Shown in pieces: positions 7,002 to 14,423 of a DNA stretch of 23,064 nt. Both the position numbers and the translations under genes were made by a program. Source of the DNA: Firmicutes bacterium UBA6132 (GTDB taxonomy: Bacteria; Bacillota_A; Clostridia; Tissierellales; Sedimentibacteraceae); assembly GCA_002435835.1 (NCBI GenBank), contig DIVM01000126.1, positions 1-23,064 on the forward strand. The letters run 5' to 3'. Each line of letters opens with the position of its first letter. The stretch's first letter is position 1. The notes below the pieces were generated by a model that saw nothing but the letters and a program-made list of their open reading frames with translations, ran no database searches and was not told where the DNA came from.

Positions 7002-7649
7002 ATGAAAGTTATTGATTTAACGCACACAATTTCGGAAAGTATGTCAGTTTATCCGGGAACAGAAGGTCCAAAATTAAAAACCGCAAATACTTATGAAAAA
7101 GACGGTTTTAAAGAAACTTTAATCACAATGTTTTCACATACTGGAACTCATATGGATGCACCAGTACATTTATTTTCTCACAGGACTACATTGGACACTT
7201 TTCCAATAGAACAATTTATTGGCAAAGGGATAGTTATTGATTGTAGTGATTTGAGAGAAGGTCAAAGGATTACTATGAGTTATATTAATAATGTCAAAGA
7301 AAAAGCAAATCGGGCAGAATATATTTTATTTCATACAGGTTGGGATAAGTATTGGGGTACAAGTGCCTATTTTGGAGAATATCCATATATTACAGAAGAA
7401 GTGGCAGAATATTTAATACATAATAATAAAAAAGGGGTCGGCTTAGATGTGATAGGATTAGACCCTATATCGGATGAGAATTTGACACTCCATCGAAAAC
7501 TTTTCTCTGAAACTGATATAGTCATTATAGAAAATCTTGCTCGCTTGGGTGATGTAGGAAATAAGATTTTCACATTCTGTGCTCTTCCGCTTAAATACGA
7601 AAATGCAGATGGAGCACCTATCAGAGCAATTGCTATTCTAACTGAGTAG
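7002..7649 (+). CDS. Cyclase family protein (kynurenine formamidase/KynB-like metal hydrolase)
   Basis: This 215-residue protein has the length and hallmarks of the cyclase family (PF04199), which includes bacterial arylformamidase KynB and isatin hydrolase. The N-terminus DLTHTISESMSVYPG holds the family's DLTH/YPG signature. The metal-binding motif HTGTHMDAPVH appears at 46-56 with H46, H50, D52 and H56 as likely Mn2+/Zn2+ ligands, and LDVIGLDPIS near 160 matches the conserved second half. Members hydrolyse amide or cyclic-imide bonds. No tryptophan-degradation genes are nearby, so kynurenine formamidase is only the family label. The ATG has a weak GAAAGCGAGAG binding site. The downstream GNAT gene starts 14 bases after the stop, so the two are probably one operon. 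Confidence 0.9.
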   Translation: MKVIDLTHTISESMSVYPGTEGPKLKTANTYEKDGFKETLITMFSHTGTHMDAPVHLFSHRTTLDTFPIEQFIGKGIVIDCSDLREGQRITMSYINNVKEKANRAEYILFHTGWDKYWGTSAYFGEYPYITEEVAEYLIHNNKKGVGLDVIGLDPISDENLTLHRKLFSETDIVIIENLARLGDVGNKIFTFCALPLKYENADGAPIRAIAILTE

Positions 7650-7663
7650 GAGTGGAGGTTGAC

Positions 7664-8161
7664 ATGATAGAAACAAAACGCTTGTACATATTAAATGCAG
7701 TTGAAAGAGATATTGAAACTATTATGACGATAGAGAGGGATAATGAAAACAAAGATTTTGTTTGGAGCGGTACATATGATGAACATAAAACTGAAATTAA
7801 TGATCCAAGCTTTCTTCTGTTTACGTTTATACTAAAGGAGGACAATTCAATTATTGGGTATGCATTAATAAAATTGCATTTCAAATCTGATGTTTTCGAA
7901 CTTAGAAATATTGTTATTACAAAAAAGGGGCTTGGATATGGCAGGGAAGTTATAAAGGCATTATTTAAATATGCATTTGAAGAAAAAAATATAAATCGCT
8001 TTTGGCTGGATGTTTATACTGACAACATCAAAGGAATTAAGCTTTATGAAGGGCTTGGAATGCATTGTGATGGAGTTTTAAGACAAAACTATAAATCTGA
8101 ACGAGGATATTTAGACCAAATTGTATATTCTATGTTAAAAAACGAATATTTTAAAAATTAG
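7664..8161 (+). CDS. GNAT family N-acetyltransferase (RimJ/RimL-like)
   Basis: The start is set at ATG 7664, five bases after GGAGG; a GTG at 7652 would overlap that binding site. The 165-residue product has the GNAT layout: an N-terminal strand with ETKRLYILNAVERDIETI, the beta strands FELRNIVITKKGLGYG, where GLGYG (89-93) is the acetyl-CoA pyrophosphate loop, and a C-terminal LYEGLGMHCDGVLRQ typical of the RimJ/RimL subgroup. It would transfer acetyl from acetyl-CoA to an amine, either a protein N-terminus or a small molecule. It follows the cyclase gene by 14 bases and is presumably co-expressed. Substrate unknown. Confidence 0.9.
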   Translation: MIETKRLYILNAVERDIETIMTIERDNENKDFVWSGTYDEHKTEINDPSFLLFTFILKEDNSIIGYALIKLHFKSDVFELRNIVITKKGLGYGREVIKALFKYAFEEKNINRFWLDVYTDNIKGIKLYEGLGMHCDGVLRQNYKSERGYLDQIVYSMLKNEYFKN

Positions 8162-8372
8162 TTTTTGCAAGGCTCTTTTTAAAATTTAAATTAGTAACAA
8201 TATTATCAAATTACAAAAACTTTTGCCCCCATATTGATTAGAATAATTAAACTTCAACTTATTCTTTTAAAATATATAAATTAATAATTCATTATAGCAA
8301 ATTGTACTCTTATATTCAATTGTAACCGCTATATAAAATTACATCTAAATAATTTTAAACCTACAAATAGTG

Positions 8373-8398
8373 AATTTTAATTTTTTATCATTAAAATT
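8373..8398. terminator. AT-only hairpin between convergent genes
   Basis: AATTTTAAT (8373-8381) and ATTAAAATT (8390-8398) form a perfect 9-base stem with an 8-base loop in the space between the convergent GNAT and 65-aa protein genes. It is weak because it is entirely A/T, and is the only structure I see in 8162-8406. Confidence 0.3.
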
Positions 8399-8406
8399 TA
8401 TTGTAA

Positions 8407-8604
8407 CTACCATAAAACCTTAGTTTTCAAAGATTTCATAAAATGGATATATTGAATTCCTTTATCCATAGCTTTTGCACATTCAGCTACTGATTGACCA
8501 CCTTTTGTTACTGCCATATCTGATACCATGTTAGCAGCATATGCTTTTTGATTTGGTCCAAGTATAACAGCCGCTGCGATAAATAAAAATAATATTTTTT
8601 TCAT
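8407..8604 (-). CDS. Small exported protein, 65 aa
   Basis: An ATG at 8602-8604 follows TGGAGG with good spacing. The product begins with a textbook signal peptide: MKK, a hydrophobic core ILFLFIAAAVILG and an AYA cleavage site at 21-23, leaving a mature peptide of about 42 residues with a single cysteine. The mature N-terminal part (MVSDMAVTKGGQSVAECAKA) is well formed, while the last fifteen residues are aromatic and basic. I do not assign a function. It has no leader gene, transporter or protease beside it, so it is not obviously a bacteriocin. It stands alone between two gene-poor stretches. On the minus strand a TATAAT (8629-8634) lies about 25 bases before the start, without a good -35. 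Confidence 0.7.
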   Translation of the reverse strand: MKKILFLFIAAAVILGPNQKAYAANMVSDMAVTKGGQSVAECAKAMDKGIQYIHFMKSLKTKVLW

Positions 8605-8719
8605 TTTTTTCCTCCAGGTTTTTTTATTTATTATAACTCAACCATATGGAGAAATTATGAAGATTTATACTTTTATTTAAAAAACAAAAGAAACATTTTA
8701 AAAAGCTAAAGAAAATCAA

Positions 8720-8761
8720 ATAGCACCCAATTTTCGCATTTCTTTGAAAATCGGGTGCTAT
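8720..8761 (-). terminator. 16-pair hairpin, possible terminator of a decayed gene
   Basis: Arms 8720-8735 (ATAGCACCCAATTTTC) and 8746-8761 pair with a single mismatch around a 10-base loop. Both strands have T-rich flanks (TTGATTTTCTTT on minus, CTGTTTTC on plus), so it could work either way. A minus-strand frame stops exactly within the hairpin (8758-8760), which suggests it belonged to that gene. Confidence 0.55.
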
Positions 8762-9000
8762 CTGTTTTCGATGAGAATTTCCATTTCTGGCTCCTCTTTA
8801 TTATTTACCAACTTCATTTTATTACCTATTCCAATATTCCAATACTTTCTTTCAATGATATCTGATTTTGAAAGATCGCTTCTGCAATCTCATTGTCCCT
8901 AAAATATTCATATTGCTTTTCATACCACTGGTTATTTCTAAATTAACATTATTTTGCTTTCGTTTTTAATCCCAAAATTTCTTCGTCCGATTTATAATTT
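8758..9000 (-). pseudogene. Decayed minus-strand coding sequence, family not recognised
   Basis: One minus-strand frame reads protein-like sequence (including NNQWYEKQYEYFRDNEIAEA, then FQNQISLKESIGILE) and ends at a TAG at 8826-8828, but is broken by two stops at 8943-8951; upstream of these it continues as YKSDEEILGLKTKAK. In another frame a 19-codon piece (8758-8817) ends at the hairpin. Neither has a ribosome binding site. The pattern suggests an old gene broken by point mutations and shifts; the boundaries given are approximate. Confidence 0.35.
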
Positions 9001-9140
9001 TACTTATAACGCTAACATTCATAAGATTATTATCATTCTATCCAAATTTTCAGCTTATTGACTATTTTTCAAATAATATTTTATTATATTTAGAGCTCAA
9101 AATATTACTCAGTCAGCATGACTTACATTATGACAACTGA

Positions 9141-9160
9141 TTTATCTCTATAGCGATAAA
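9141..9160. repeat. 20-base near-perfect palindrome
   Basis: TTTATCTCTATAGCGATAAA is its own reverse complement apart from one position in each half. It lies about 260 bases before the phosphoribosyltransferase start and resembles a dimeric regulator site, but I cannot match it to a named regulator. Confidence 0.45.
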
Positions 9161-9403
9161 CCTCAAATATCATCTGAAATACTTAATTGAATTATTTAAG
9201 TATATAAAATTTAATTGGTATAATATATATACCCTGCTTTTTTTGCTTTAAACATAAATAACTAAAAATTTTAATAATAACTTAATTGACAAGCATCGGA
9301 ACTAAAATGTGGCTAAATATTGAAAGCTAATATATAATATTTAATGTATAAGGTTATATTTATTTTTCAAAAGTTAACTATGAAGATTCAGGAGGTAGTA
9401 AGA

Positions 9404-9943
9404 TTGAAAAAATATTGTATTGAGGTTGCAGGAGTAAAAAGAGAACTTCCTATTATTAGAATTAATGACAACTTAAGCATTGCGAGCTTTGTTATTATAG
9501 GCGATACAGAAATAGTATGTGCTTCTGCAAAGGAAATTGTAAAAAGAATGCCTGATGTTGATATGTTAATAACTGCTGAAGCAAAGGGCATTCCTTTGAC
9601 ATTTGAAATATCAAGATTATTAAATATGAAAAAATATATTGTAGCTCGTAAAAGTTTAAAACCATATATGGAATCGCCTATCATCGATGAAGCAGTATCA
9701 ATTACTACTCAAAAAAAACAAATACTGGTCTTGGATAAGCAAGATGCTTTAGAATTAAAAGGAAAAAGAGTAGCTATAATAGATGATGTTATTAGTACTG
9801 GAGAATCTTTGTCAGCTATTGAAAGATTGGTAGAAGCTGCAGAAGGAATTGTTGTAGCAAAGGCTGCAATACTTGCAGAAGGAAAAGCTAAATTGCGAAA
9901 AGATATTATATTTTTAGAATCATTGCCAATTTTCGAAGAATAA
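9404..9943 (+). CDS. Phosphoribosyltransferase family protein (adenine/xanthine type)
   Basis: The start is TTG 9404, eight bases after AGGAGG; a longer frame from ATG 9344 includes a non-homologous AT-rich extension. The 180-residue product has the type I PRTase fold. The PRPP-binding loop is VAIIDDVISTGES (about 123-135) with the consecutive acidic pair, preceded by the hood and substrate-side pattern LITAEAKGIPLTFEISRLLN and the flexible-loop region YIVARKSLKPYM. It ends FLESLPIF, as adenine PRTase-like proteins do. It lacks the N-terminal winged helix of PurR, so it is an enzyme rather than that repressor. The expected reaction is purine base plus PRPP to the nucleoside monophosphate and pyrophosphate; whether adenine or xanthine is not decided by sequence. 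It is a stand-alone gene. Confidence 0.85.
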   Translation: MKKYCIEVAGVKRELPIIRINDNLSIASFVIIGDTEIVCASAKEIVKRMPDVDMLITAEAKGIPLTFEISRLLNMKKYIVARKSLKPYMESPIIDEAVSITTQKKQILVLDKQDALELKGKRVAIIDDVISTGESLSAIERLVEAAEGIVVAKAAILAEGKAKLRKDIIFLESLPIFEE

Positions 9944-9981
9944 AAAGAATCACACCATCAACGCAATCCAAAGATTACTTA

Positions 9982-10010
9982 TTGGGCAACGGCCCTTGTT
10001 GTATTATAAT
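9982..10010 (+). promoter_or_regulatory. Promoter of the second GNAT gene
   Basis: TTGGGC (9982-9987), a 17-base spacer and a perfect TATAAT (10005-10010) lie in the 133-base gap after the phosphoribosyltransferase. The spacer region also holds a GGGC-AACG-GCCC mini-hairpin (9984-9995) that could act as a weak terminator of the upstream gene. Confidence 0.5.
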
Positions 10011-10022
10011 AATAGGATTATT

Positions 10023-10049
10023 TAGCCTTTAATTTAATAGTAAAGGCTA
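10023..10049 (+). other. Leader hairpin of the second GNAT gene
   Basis: TAGCCTTTA (10023-10031) and TAAAGGCTA (10041-10049) form a perfect 9-base stem with a 9-base loop, immediately after the predicted transcription start and 15 bases before the ribosome binding site. A 5' stabilising role is possible. Confidence 0.45.
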
Positions 10050-10076
10050 TAATAAAAATTTTCAAAGGGGGATCTT

Positions 10077-10637
10077 ATGAATCATTTAAATCACTTAGGT
10101 ACTAAATTTATTGAAACTGAAAGGCTTTTTTTAAGAAAATTTAAATTAACTGACGCTGAAGAAATGTATAAGAATTGGGCAAACGATGATGATGTAACAA
10201 GACATATGGACTGGGCAACTCATAAAAACATTAATGAAACAATGGATGTACTTGCCGAGTATATATTTGATTCAGACAAAGACAACTATTATCATTGGTG
10301 CATTGAGCTAAAGGATACAAATGAAGCTGTAGGTAGCATAGGGGCATTTAGATTAATTGAAGATTTAAGTTTGTTCGAAGTAGGCTACAGCATCGGGAAA
10401 AAATTTTGGAATAAAGGTATTACAACTGAAGCTATGCATGCAATAATTAAGTTTTTCTTTGAAGAGGTAGGCGTTAACAGAATTGAAGCAAGGCATGATA
10501 CCAAAAACCCAGCTTCAGGAGTCGTTATGAAAAAGTCAGGCATGCAGTTTGAAGGAATTTTGAGACAAGCAAGAAAGAATAACACAGGGATTAGTGATTA
10601 TGCAGTCTATGCTATATTAAATGAAGATTATAAATAA
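10077..10637 (+). CDS. GNAT family N-acetyltransferase (RimJ/RimL-like)
   Basis: The ATG at 10077 follows AAAGGGGG. The 186-residue product has the acetyltransferase-3 pattern: ETERLFLRKFKLTDAEEMYK at the N-terminus, a central WCIELKDTNEAVGSIGAFRL strand pair, the FEVGYSIGKKFWNKGITTEA acetyl-CoA-binding region (about 100-119) and the C-terminal NPASGVVMKKSGMQFEGILR typical of RimJ/RimL relatives. Transfer of an acetyl group to a protein N-terminus or a small-molecule amine is expected. It is distinct from the GNAT at 7664-8161 (their similarity is limited to family motifs) and appears monocistronic. Confidence 0.92.
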   Translation: MNHLNHLGTKFIETERLFLRKFKLTDAEEMYKNWANDDDVTRHMDWATHKNINETMDVLAEYIFDSDKDNYYHWCIELKDTNEAVGSIGAFRLIEDLSLFEVGYSIGKKFWNKGITTEAMHAIIKFFFEEVGVNRIEARHDTKNPASGVVMKKSGMQFEGILRQARKNNTGISDYAVYAILNEDYK

Positions 10638-10771
10638 CTAAAGTACAATTAATTTTTATTTCACTTGAATTTTATTTACTTTTTTAATTTTAAATTATTT
10701 TTCAAATCATATATAATGGCATGTTAGCATTTTATTTTCATCTCAAAATAAAACTATTCTAAAAATATTAA

Positions 10772-10800
10772 TTGACGATTTTTGTCGAAATATGTATAAT
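10772..10800 (+). promoter_or_regulatory. Promoter of the 94-aa protein gene
   Basis: TTGACG (10772-10777), a 17-base spacer and a perfect TATAAT (10795-10800). Transcription from about 10807 gives a leader of roughly 95 bases. Confidence 0.8.
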
Positions 10801-10902
10801 AGCATTAACATAATTTTACATATAATAATAATTTTAGAAGAAGGAGGTAAAAGCTGACATACTTTATATATGCTAAATATAAAATAATAAGCTAAATTTG
10901 AG

Positions 10903-11187
10903 ATGATTAATTACAAAGGACTAACCTGCCATGCACTATTTAAAAAGTATAACAACGGAAATACTAAAATTGAATTGATTGATTCGCATACTTTCATGCC
11001 TGTAGCTGAAGCAACTGCAAAAGTCGAAAAATTGGAAGAAAATGAAGTGGCTATTAAAGACCATTCAGACCATTCAGGGGTATTAACTTCATTGATTGAA
11101 GCACAGTTAGTAAGTAAGCCACACAAATACATAAGCTCAGGTTATACTAATGTTCCTGTTTGCAGGGTACTTAAAAAACATTCATAA
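10903..11187 (+). CDS. Hypothetical protein, 94 aa, with displaced ribosome binding site
   Basis: This frame lies between a strong promoter and a hairpin terminator, so expression is likely. The product is small and soluble with no signal peptide: MINYKGLTCHALFKKYNNGN, a charged middle (AKVEKLEENEVAIKDHSDHS) and a basic end (VCRVLKKHS), with two cysteines and several histidines. I do not recognise the family. The ATG at 10903 has only a weak TTTGAG before it. A very strong AAGGAGGT is at 10841-10848, about 55 bases upstream, separated by a small potential hairpin and a stop in the gene's own frame at 10888-10890. Either the leader folds to bring the site close, or a short upstream frame is translated first. 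Confidence 0.65.
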   Translation: MINYKGLTCHALFKKYNNGNTKIELIDSHTFMPVAEATAKVEKLEENEVAIKDHSDHSGVLTSLIEAQLVSKPHKYISSGYTNVPVCRVLKKHS

Positions 11188-11208
11188 ACGAAAAACTTAA
11201 TAATAATG

Positions 11209-11239
11209 AGCCTGGAAGTTGATCAACTTTCAGGCTTTA
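11209..11239 (+). terminator. Terminator of the 94-aa protein gene
   Basis: Arms 11209-11222 and 11223-11236 pair over 14 bases (AGCCTGGAAGTTGA with one G-T wobble), with the central bases forming the loop, followed by TTTAAATAT. It lies 22 bases after the stop. Confidence 0.65.
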
Positions 11240-11298
11240 AATATATAATAATATACTACCTTAGTAGCGTCTCTGATAATATAAATATAATAAACCTT

Positions 11299-12138
11299 TT
11301 ATCCTATCCAATTAAATCCTTGCTTTTTCATAAAATTTATATAACCCTCTAAATTAAGAAATTCTTCCTGTTGTAAATAATAGTATCCAAACCAAAATTG
11401 GTATGAACTTATTATACCCTCGTTAATTATGTAATTTCTACATTCATCAGCAAATTCTTTTCCATTCAATTTATAACACGTTTCATAAATTTTATTAATT
11501 ATATTATCTGTAATTTTCATATTCCAATTTCTATATCTATTTTCATATTGTTTAACAAGATCATCAATATCCATGTCCTTATATTCCTCATCATGAACAA
11601 TGACATCGGCATTATATTTTTCAGACATCTTAGGTTTATTTTTAGGATAACCCAACACGACCATTATAGATGGGCATACATATTGCGGAAGATGTAATAA
11701 GTCCGATACTTGATCTATTGTATTAATTATATTTCCAATATAAACAGAACTCAATCCTTCTTCTTCTGCAGCAAGGCATAATGTATGTGCACATATTGCA
11801 GTATCGATTATTGCCATAAAAAACTCCATAAAACTATTAGTCAAATCACAAGGTGCAGGTATTACTTCATTTATTCTTTTGATTCTTCTATAATCTATAC
11901 AAAATACTATATTAATAGGCGCCTTTTCTATAAAACTTTGCCCTCTGCAAAGTTTAGCCAGATTATGCTTTGTTTCTTCTTTCGTTACCTTAATAATTGA
12001 ATACTTTTGAAATCCACCACTTGAAGGAGCTTTACATGCTGCATTTAATATCTTATTTATTACATTGTCAGATATGCCTTTATCTGAAAAATTTCTACAA
12101 CTTGCCCTATTATTTATAACATCATATAAACTAATCAT
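11299..12138 (-). CDS. Nitroreductase family protein with C-terminal extension
   Basis: The ATG at 12136-12138 follows AGGTGA. Residues 1-180 are a nitroreductase domain: NNRASCRNFSDKGI carries the FMN-phosphate-binding R11, S13 and R15. KAPSSGGFQKYSIIKV is the flavin-contacting segment, and LAAEEEGLSSVYIGNI with VCPSIMVVLGYPKNKPK completes the typical C-terminal half, as in NfrA-like NAD(P)H:flavin or nitroaromatic reductases. Residues 190-279 form an extension (YENRYRNWNMKITDNIINKI...) that is not part of the standard fold and that I cannot assign. The protein is cytoplasmic and would reduce a flavin, quinone or electron-poor ring. It sits downstream of the DUF917 operon on the same strand, with a terminator in between, so a functional link is possible but unproven. 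Confidence 0.9.
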   Translation of the reverse strand: MISLYDVINNRASCRNFSDKGISDNVINKILNAACKAPSSGGFQKYSIIKVTKEETKHNLAKLCRGQSFIEKAPINIVFCIDYRRIKRINEVIPAPCDLTNSFMEFFMAIIDTAICAHTLCLAAEEEGLSSVYIGNIINTIDQVSDLLHLPQYVCPSIMVVLGYPKNKPKMSEKYNADVIVHDEEYKDMDIDDLVKQYENRYRNWNMKITDNIINKIYETCYKLNGKEFADECRNYIINEGIISSYQFWFGYYYLQQEEFLNLEGYINFMKKQGFNWIG

Positions 12139-12182
12139 TTATATTCACCTATCATTTTATATTTATTAGATTTTTTAATAGA

Positions 12183-12215
12183 TTTAAAATAAAGGCGCGC
12201 TCAGCGCACCTTTAT
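12183..12215 (-). terminator. Terminator of the DUF917-Opp operon
   Basis: On the minus strand a 12-pair stem with one mismatch (12204-12215 with 12189-12200), a 3-base loop and a TTTATTTTAAA tail lie about 34 bases after the last stop codon. GCGCGC in the stem makes it stable. Confidence 0.8.
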
Positions 12216-12248
12216 CCAAATCAATAAAATACTTTTTTCTTTCAAATA

Positions 12249-13364
12249 TTATTTATTACTCATAATGTCTTCTATTTTTATGTAATCCATATCATACCCA
12301 AAAAATCTCGGTCCAAGTATATTGATTGCTTTTTCAGTTCTCCATTCGTCAAATGCCTTAAGAACAAAAACAGTTACTTTCATTCCAACTTTGGCATTTG
12401 GATTTAACAAAGGAATTTTAGCATCTTTTATATATACATTTATGGAGTCAGGAACTGTAGCAAAAACTTCTCCATTTTTCCAGGACATTATATATTCATT
12501 TTGGAACCATATTCTTAATTCTTCTCCTTCATTTGTATCTTCACCTTTAATTATCAAGTTTCCATAAGTGAATCCGTCCCTATCTTCCCAATCAGCCTCA
12601 GTTATTTCACCTTCAAAAACAACATAGCCGTTGAACTTTTCAGCTACATCATAAGCAAAATTTCTGTTTTCATTATTTGCAGCCCGTGCAGTTTTACCTA
12701 TTTCAAGACAGTAACTTATAGTGTTTTTAATCAATGCATTTTTTAATACTTCCCACAATGCAGGATGATCTACTACTCCCACAGAGTTAAAGCTTGCAAC
12801 TGCCATTTGGCGTGCTAATACTTCAGCTCTCTCATCATTTGCAACACTACAAATGACCATGCTATCTCCAAATTTGTTTGCTAATCCCATTGGAGTTATT
12901 GGAACTTCATTTAGAAACAATGTTGAATGCTGAAGGCATGGCACGCTTCTTCCTGCTGGGTCTGCATCAATTATTGGTTTTCCAAGTCTCGCAGCAACGT
13001 TTAGTGCAGCAGCTGTATTCCAACCACCAAGCTCTGTGGCAAAAACACCATAAAATTCTTTACCAAAATGTTTCTCTAAAACTTTTATAGCTACAACTTC
13101 TTTAGCTTCATTTATTTTTGGAAGAGCATCATATTTTTTTTGCTGTTCAAGTGATAAAATCCCAATGGATCCGCATGTGTACGGACTTCCTATTAGTGCA
13201 TCATCAGGTATTTCATCAATTTCAGCCAATGTGAATTCAAAACCTTCATCATATGCTTTGTCTACTAATTCCAATCCTTCAGTTAAACTTCCACCTCCAC
13301 CGGTTCCTACAATGGCTGCTCCAAGTAATATATCGTGCAAATCCTGTTGATTTAATTTTTTCAT
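12249..13364 (-). CDS. DUF917 (S-Me-THD) family protein, downstream copy
   Basis: The ATG at 13362-13364 follows AAGGAG, which overlaps the end of the preceding gene. The 371-residue protein has both parts of the DUF917 family: an N-terminal domain with GTGGGGS (20-26), TCGSIG near 63-68 and DADPAGRSVP (133-142), then a C-terminal domain with VVDHP near 198 and the closing GPRFFGYDMDYI. Established knowledge: the family (PF06032) was renamed after an S-methyl thiohydantoin desulfurase, and members often neighbour hydantoinase/oxoprolinase-type genes and PucR regulators. A role in modifying a cyclic amide or thio-amide in the cytoplasm is inferred. It is the last gene of the operon and a clear paralogue of 20062-21141. 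They share GTGGGGS, xDxAGRxVP, KFGD, ADHP/VDHP and PRFFG. Confidence 0.9.
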   Translation of the reverse strand: MKKLNQQDLHDILLGAAIVGTGGGGSLTEGLELVDKAYDEGFEFTLAEIDEIPDDALIGSPYTCGSIGILSLEQQKKYDALPKINEAKEVVAIKVLEKHFGKEFYGVFATELGGWNTAAALNVAARLGKPIIDADPAGRSVPCLQHSTLFLNEVPITPMGLANKFGDSMVICSVANDERAEVLARQMAVASFNSVGVVDHPALWEVLKNALIKNTISYCLEIGKTARAANNENRNFAYDVAEKFNGYVVFEGEITEADWEDRDGFTYGNLIIKGEDTNEGEELRIWFQNEYIMSWKNGEVFATVPDSINVYIKDAKIPLLNPNAKVGMKVTVFVLKAFDEWRTEKAINILGPRFFGYDMDYIKIEDIMSNK

Positions 13365-13373
13365 ATTTTCTCC

Positions 13374-14423
13374 TTAAACTCTTTTGAAAATTTTGTCTTC
13401 ATATACTTTTAATTCTTCGTGAACAAACTTACCATTATTCACAACTTGAACACCATCAAGCCATACCGATGAATTTAAGCATATTCCGTCACAATGTGAT
13501 TTAGCATCTTGTCCCACAGGCGGTGCGTCAATCGGACTTACATATCCTATGCCCCATTCAACGCAGCCCCAAACTCTTTCATCTTCCACTATATCTCCTG
13601 TAAGCTTAGCTCCAGGATTTAATCCGTATGCCATATGAGCAAGCTTGAACATGTTAGGATCATTGAAACTTTTCAACCAATTTTCAAATTGTTCGGCCTG
13701 TCTTCCGCCCTCAACTTTAACTATTGTGCTATTTTCAATTGTTAGTTTTATCGGAGCATCAAGTAGTCTGAAAGGAGGAACCAAAGATCCATCAAATACA
13801 ATTGTTCCCTGGACTGTGTCAAATTCAGGCACTACGTTTATTTGTCCAGGCATCATATTCATTCCTGGTTTAGAAGCATCCCCTGCATCACAGCAAACCA
13901 AATGATTTGGATTTGATTTAAAAGTAAGGTTTGTTCCGTTAGGAGTCGTTACTTTATATTCCTTCGTTTTAATATTCATATCAGTGAACTTATGCATAAA
14001 TTCTGACAGTATAGGCATTTCAACATTTCCTATGTTACGAATCATTAAGTCAGGGTTCATTTCAACTAAGTTGATATATCTTATTTTTTTATTGTTGTTA
14101 AAGGCTATTTCAAATGGTGTTGAATATAAAAGCCATTGTTTATTATATTCTATCCATACGTCTGCGTGTGACAAAGCTGCGCCTAATGCTTCAACAGGCA
14201 AATCTATGTCTGCTGCCTTCCCGACTCCACTTGGGGTAGCAGTTGTTATTACCATTGGTTTTGCTCCTGCAGCAAATACGCTTGCAGCTGTTGCATTCAC
14301 TACATTTTCATTCGAACTTGTATCAGCAGTTATTATTACAGTTTCACCTTTTTTTACTTTCAACATTTCTTTTATTAATCTGTCTGCTGCATTTTGTAAT
14401 TCAAACTCTAAAAGTTTTGACAT
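13374..14423 (-). CDS. M29 aminopeptidase / NicX-fold metalloprotein
   Basis: The ATG at 14421-14423 follows AAAGGAGA. The 349-residue protein belongs to the fold shared by M29 thermophilic aminopeptidases and 2,5-dihydroxypyridine 5,6-dioxygenase (NicX). The N-terminal half is Rossmann-like (KKGETVIITADTSSNENVVN); the C-terminal half carries the metal site: LAHMAYGLNPGA (H263), GCVEWGIG (E289) and KSHCDGI (H310, D312). The length is that of NicX (about 350) rather than M29 peptidases (about 410). NicX is known to bind Fe(II) through two His and one Asp in the same order; M29 peptidases instead use Glu at the first position and His at the GxxH position. The protein is therefore better called NicX-like. 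Ring cleavage by O2 is doubtful if the host is anaerobic, so a hydrolytic role in opening the imported substrate is my inference. It lies between OppF and the second DUF917. Confidence 0.85.
   Translation of the reverse strand: MSKLLEFELQNAADRLIKEMLKVKKGETVIITADTSSNENVVNATAASVFAAGAKPMVITTATPSGVGKAADIDLPVEALGAALSHADVWIEYNKQWLLYSTPFEIAFNNNKKIRYINLVEMNPDLMIRNIGNVEMPILSEFMHKFTDMNIKTKEYKVTTPNGTNLTFKSNPNHLVCCDAGDASKPGMNMMPGQINVVPEFDTVQGTIVFDGSLVPPFRLLDAPIKLTIENSTIVKVEGGRQAEQFENWLKSFNDPNMFKLAHMAYGLNPGAKLTGDIVEDERVWGCVEWGIGYVSPIDAPPVGQDAKSHCDGICLNSSVWLDGVQVVNNGKFVHEELKVYEDKIFKRV

Larger units (their letters stand above)
8605..9403. other. Gene-poor region with hairpin, coding remnants and a palindrome
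   Basis: These roughly 800 bases hold no intact gene. They contain the upstream region of the small exported protein, an imperfect long hairpin (8720-8761), minus-strand frames that read as decayed coding sequence (8758-9000), an AT-rich stretch, a 20-base palindrome (9141-9160) and the untranslated leader of the phosphoribosyltransferase gene. A TTGACA occurs at 9286-9291 but has no -10 box at 17 bases. I see no purine riboswitch. Confidence 0.55.

Noticed and set aside
9200..9403. Purine riboswitch before the phosphoribosyltransferase
   Set aside because: I could not find the three-way junction core or the paired loops of the purine aptamer; the leader is AT-rich without a strong P1 stem.
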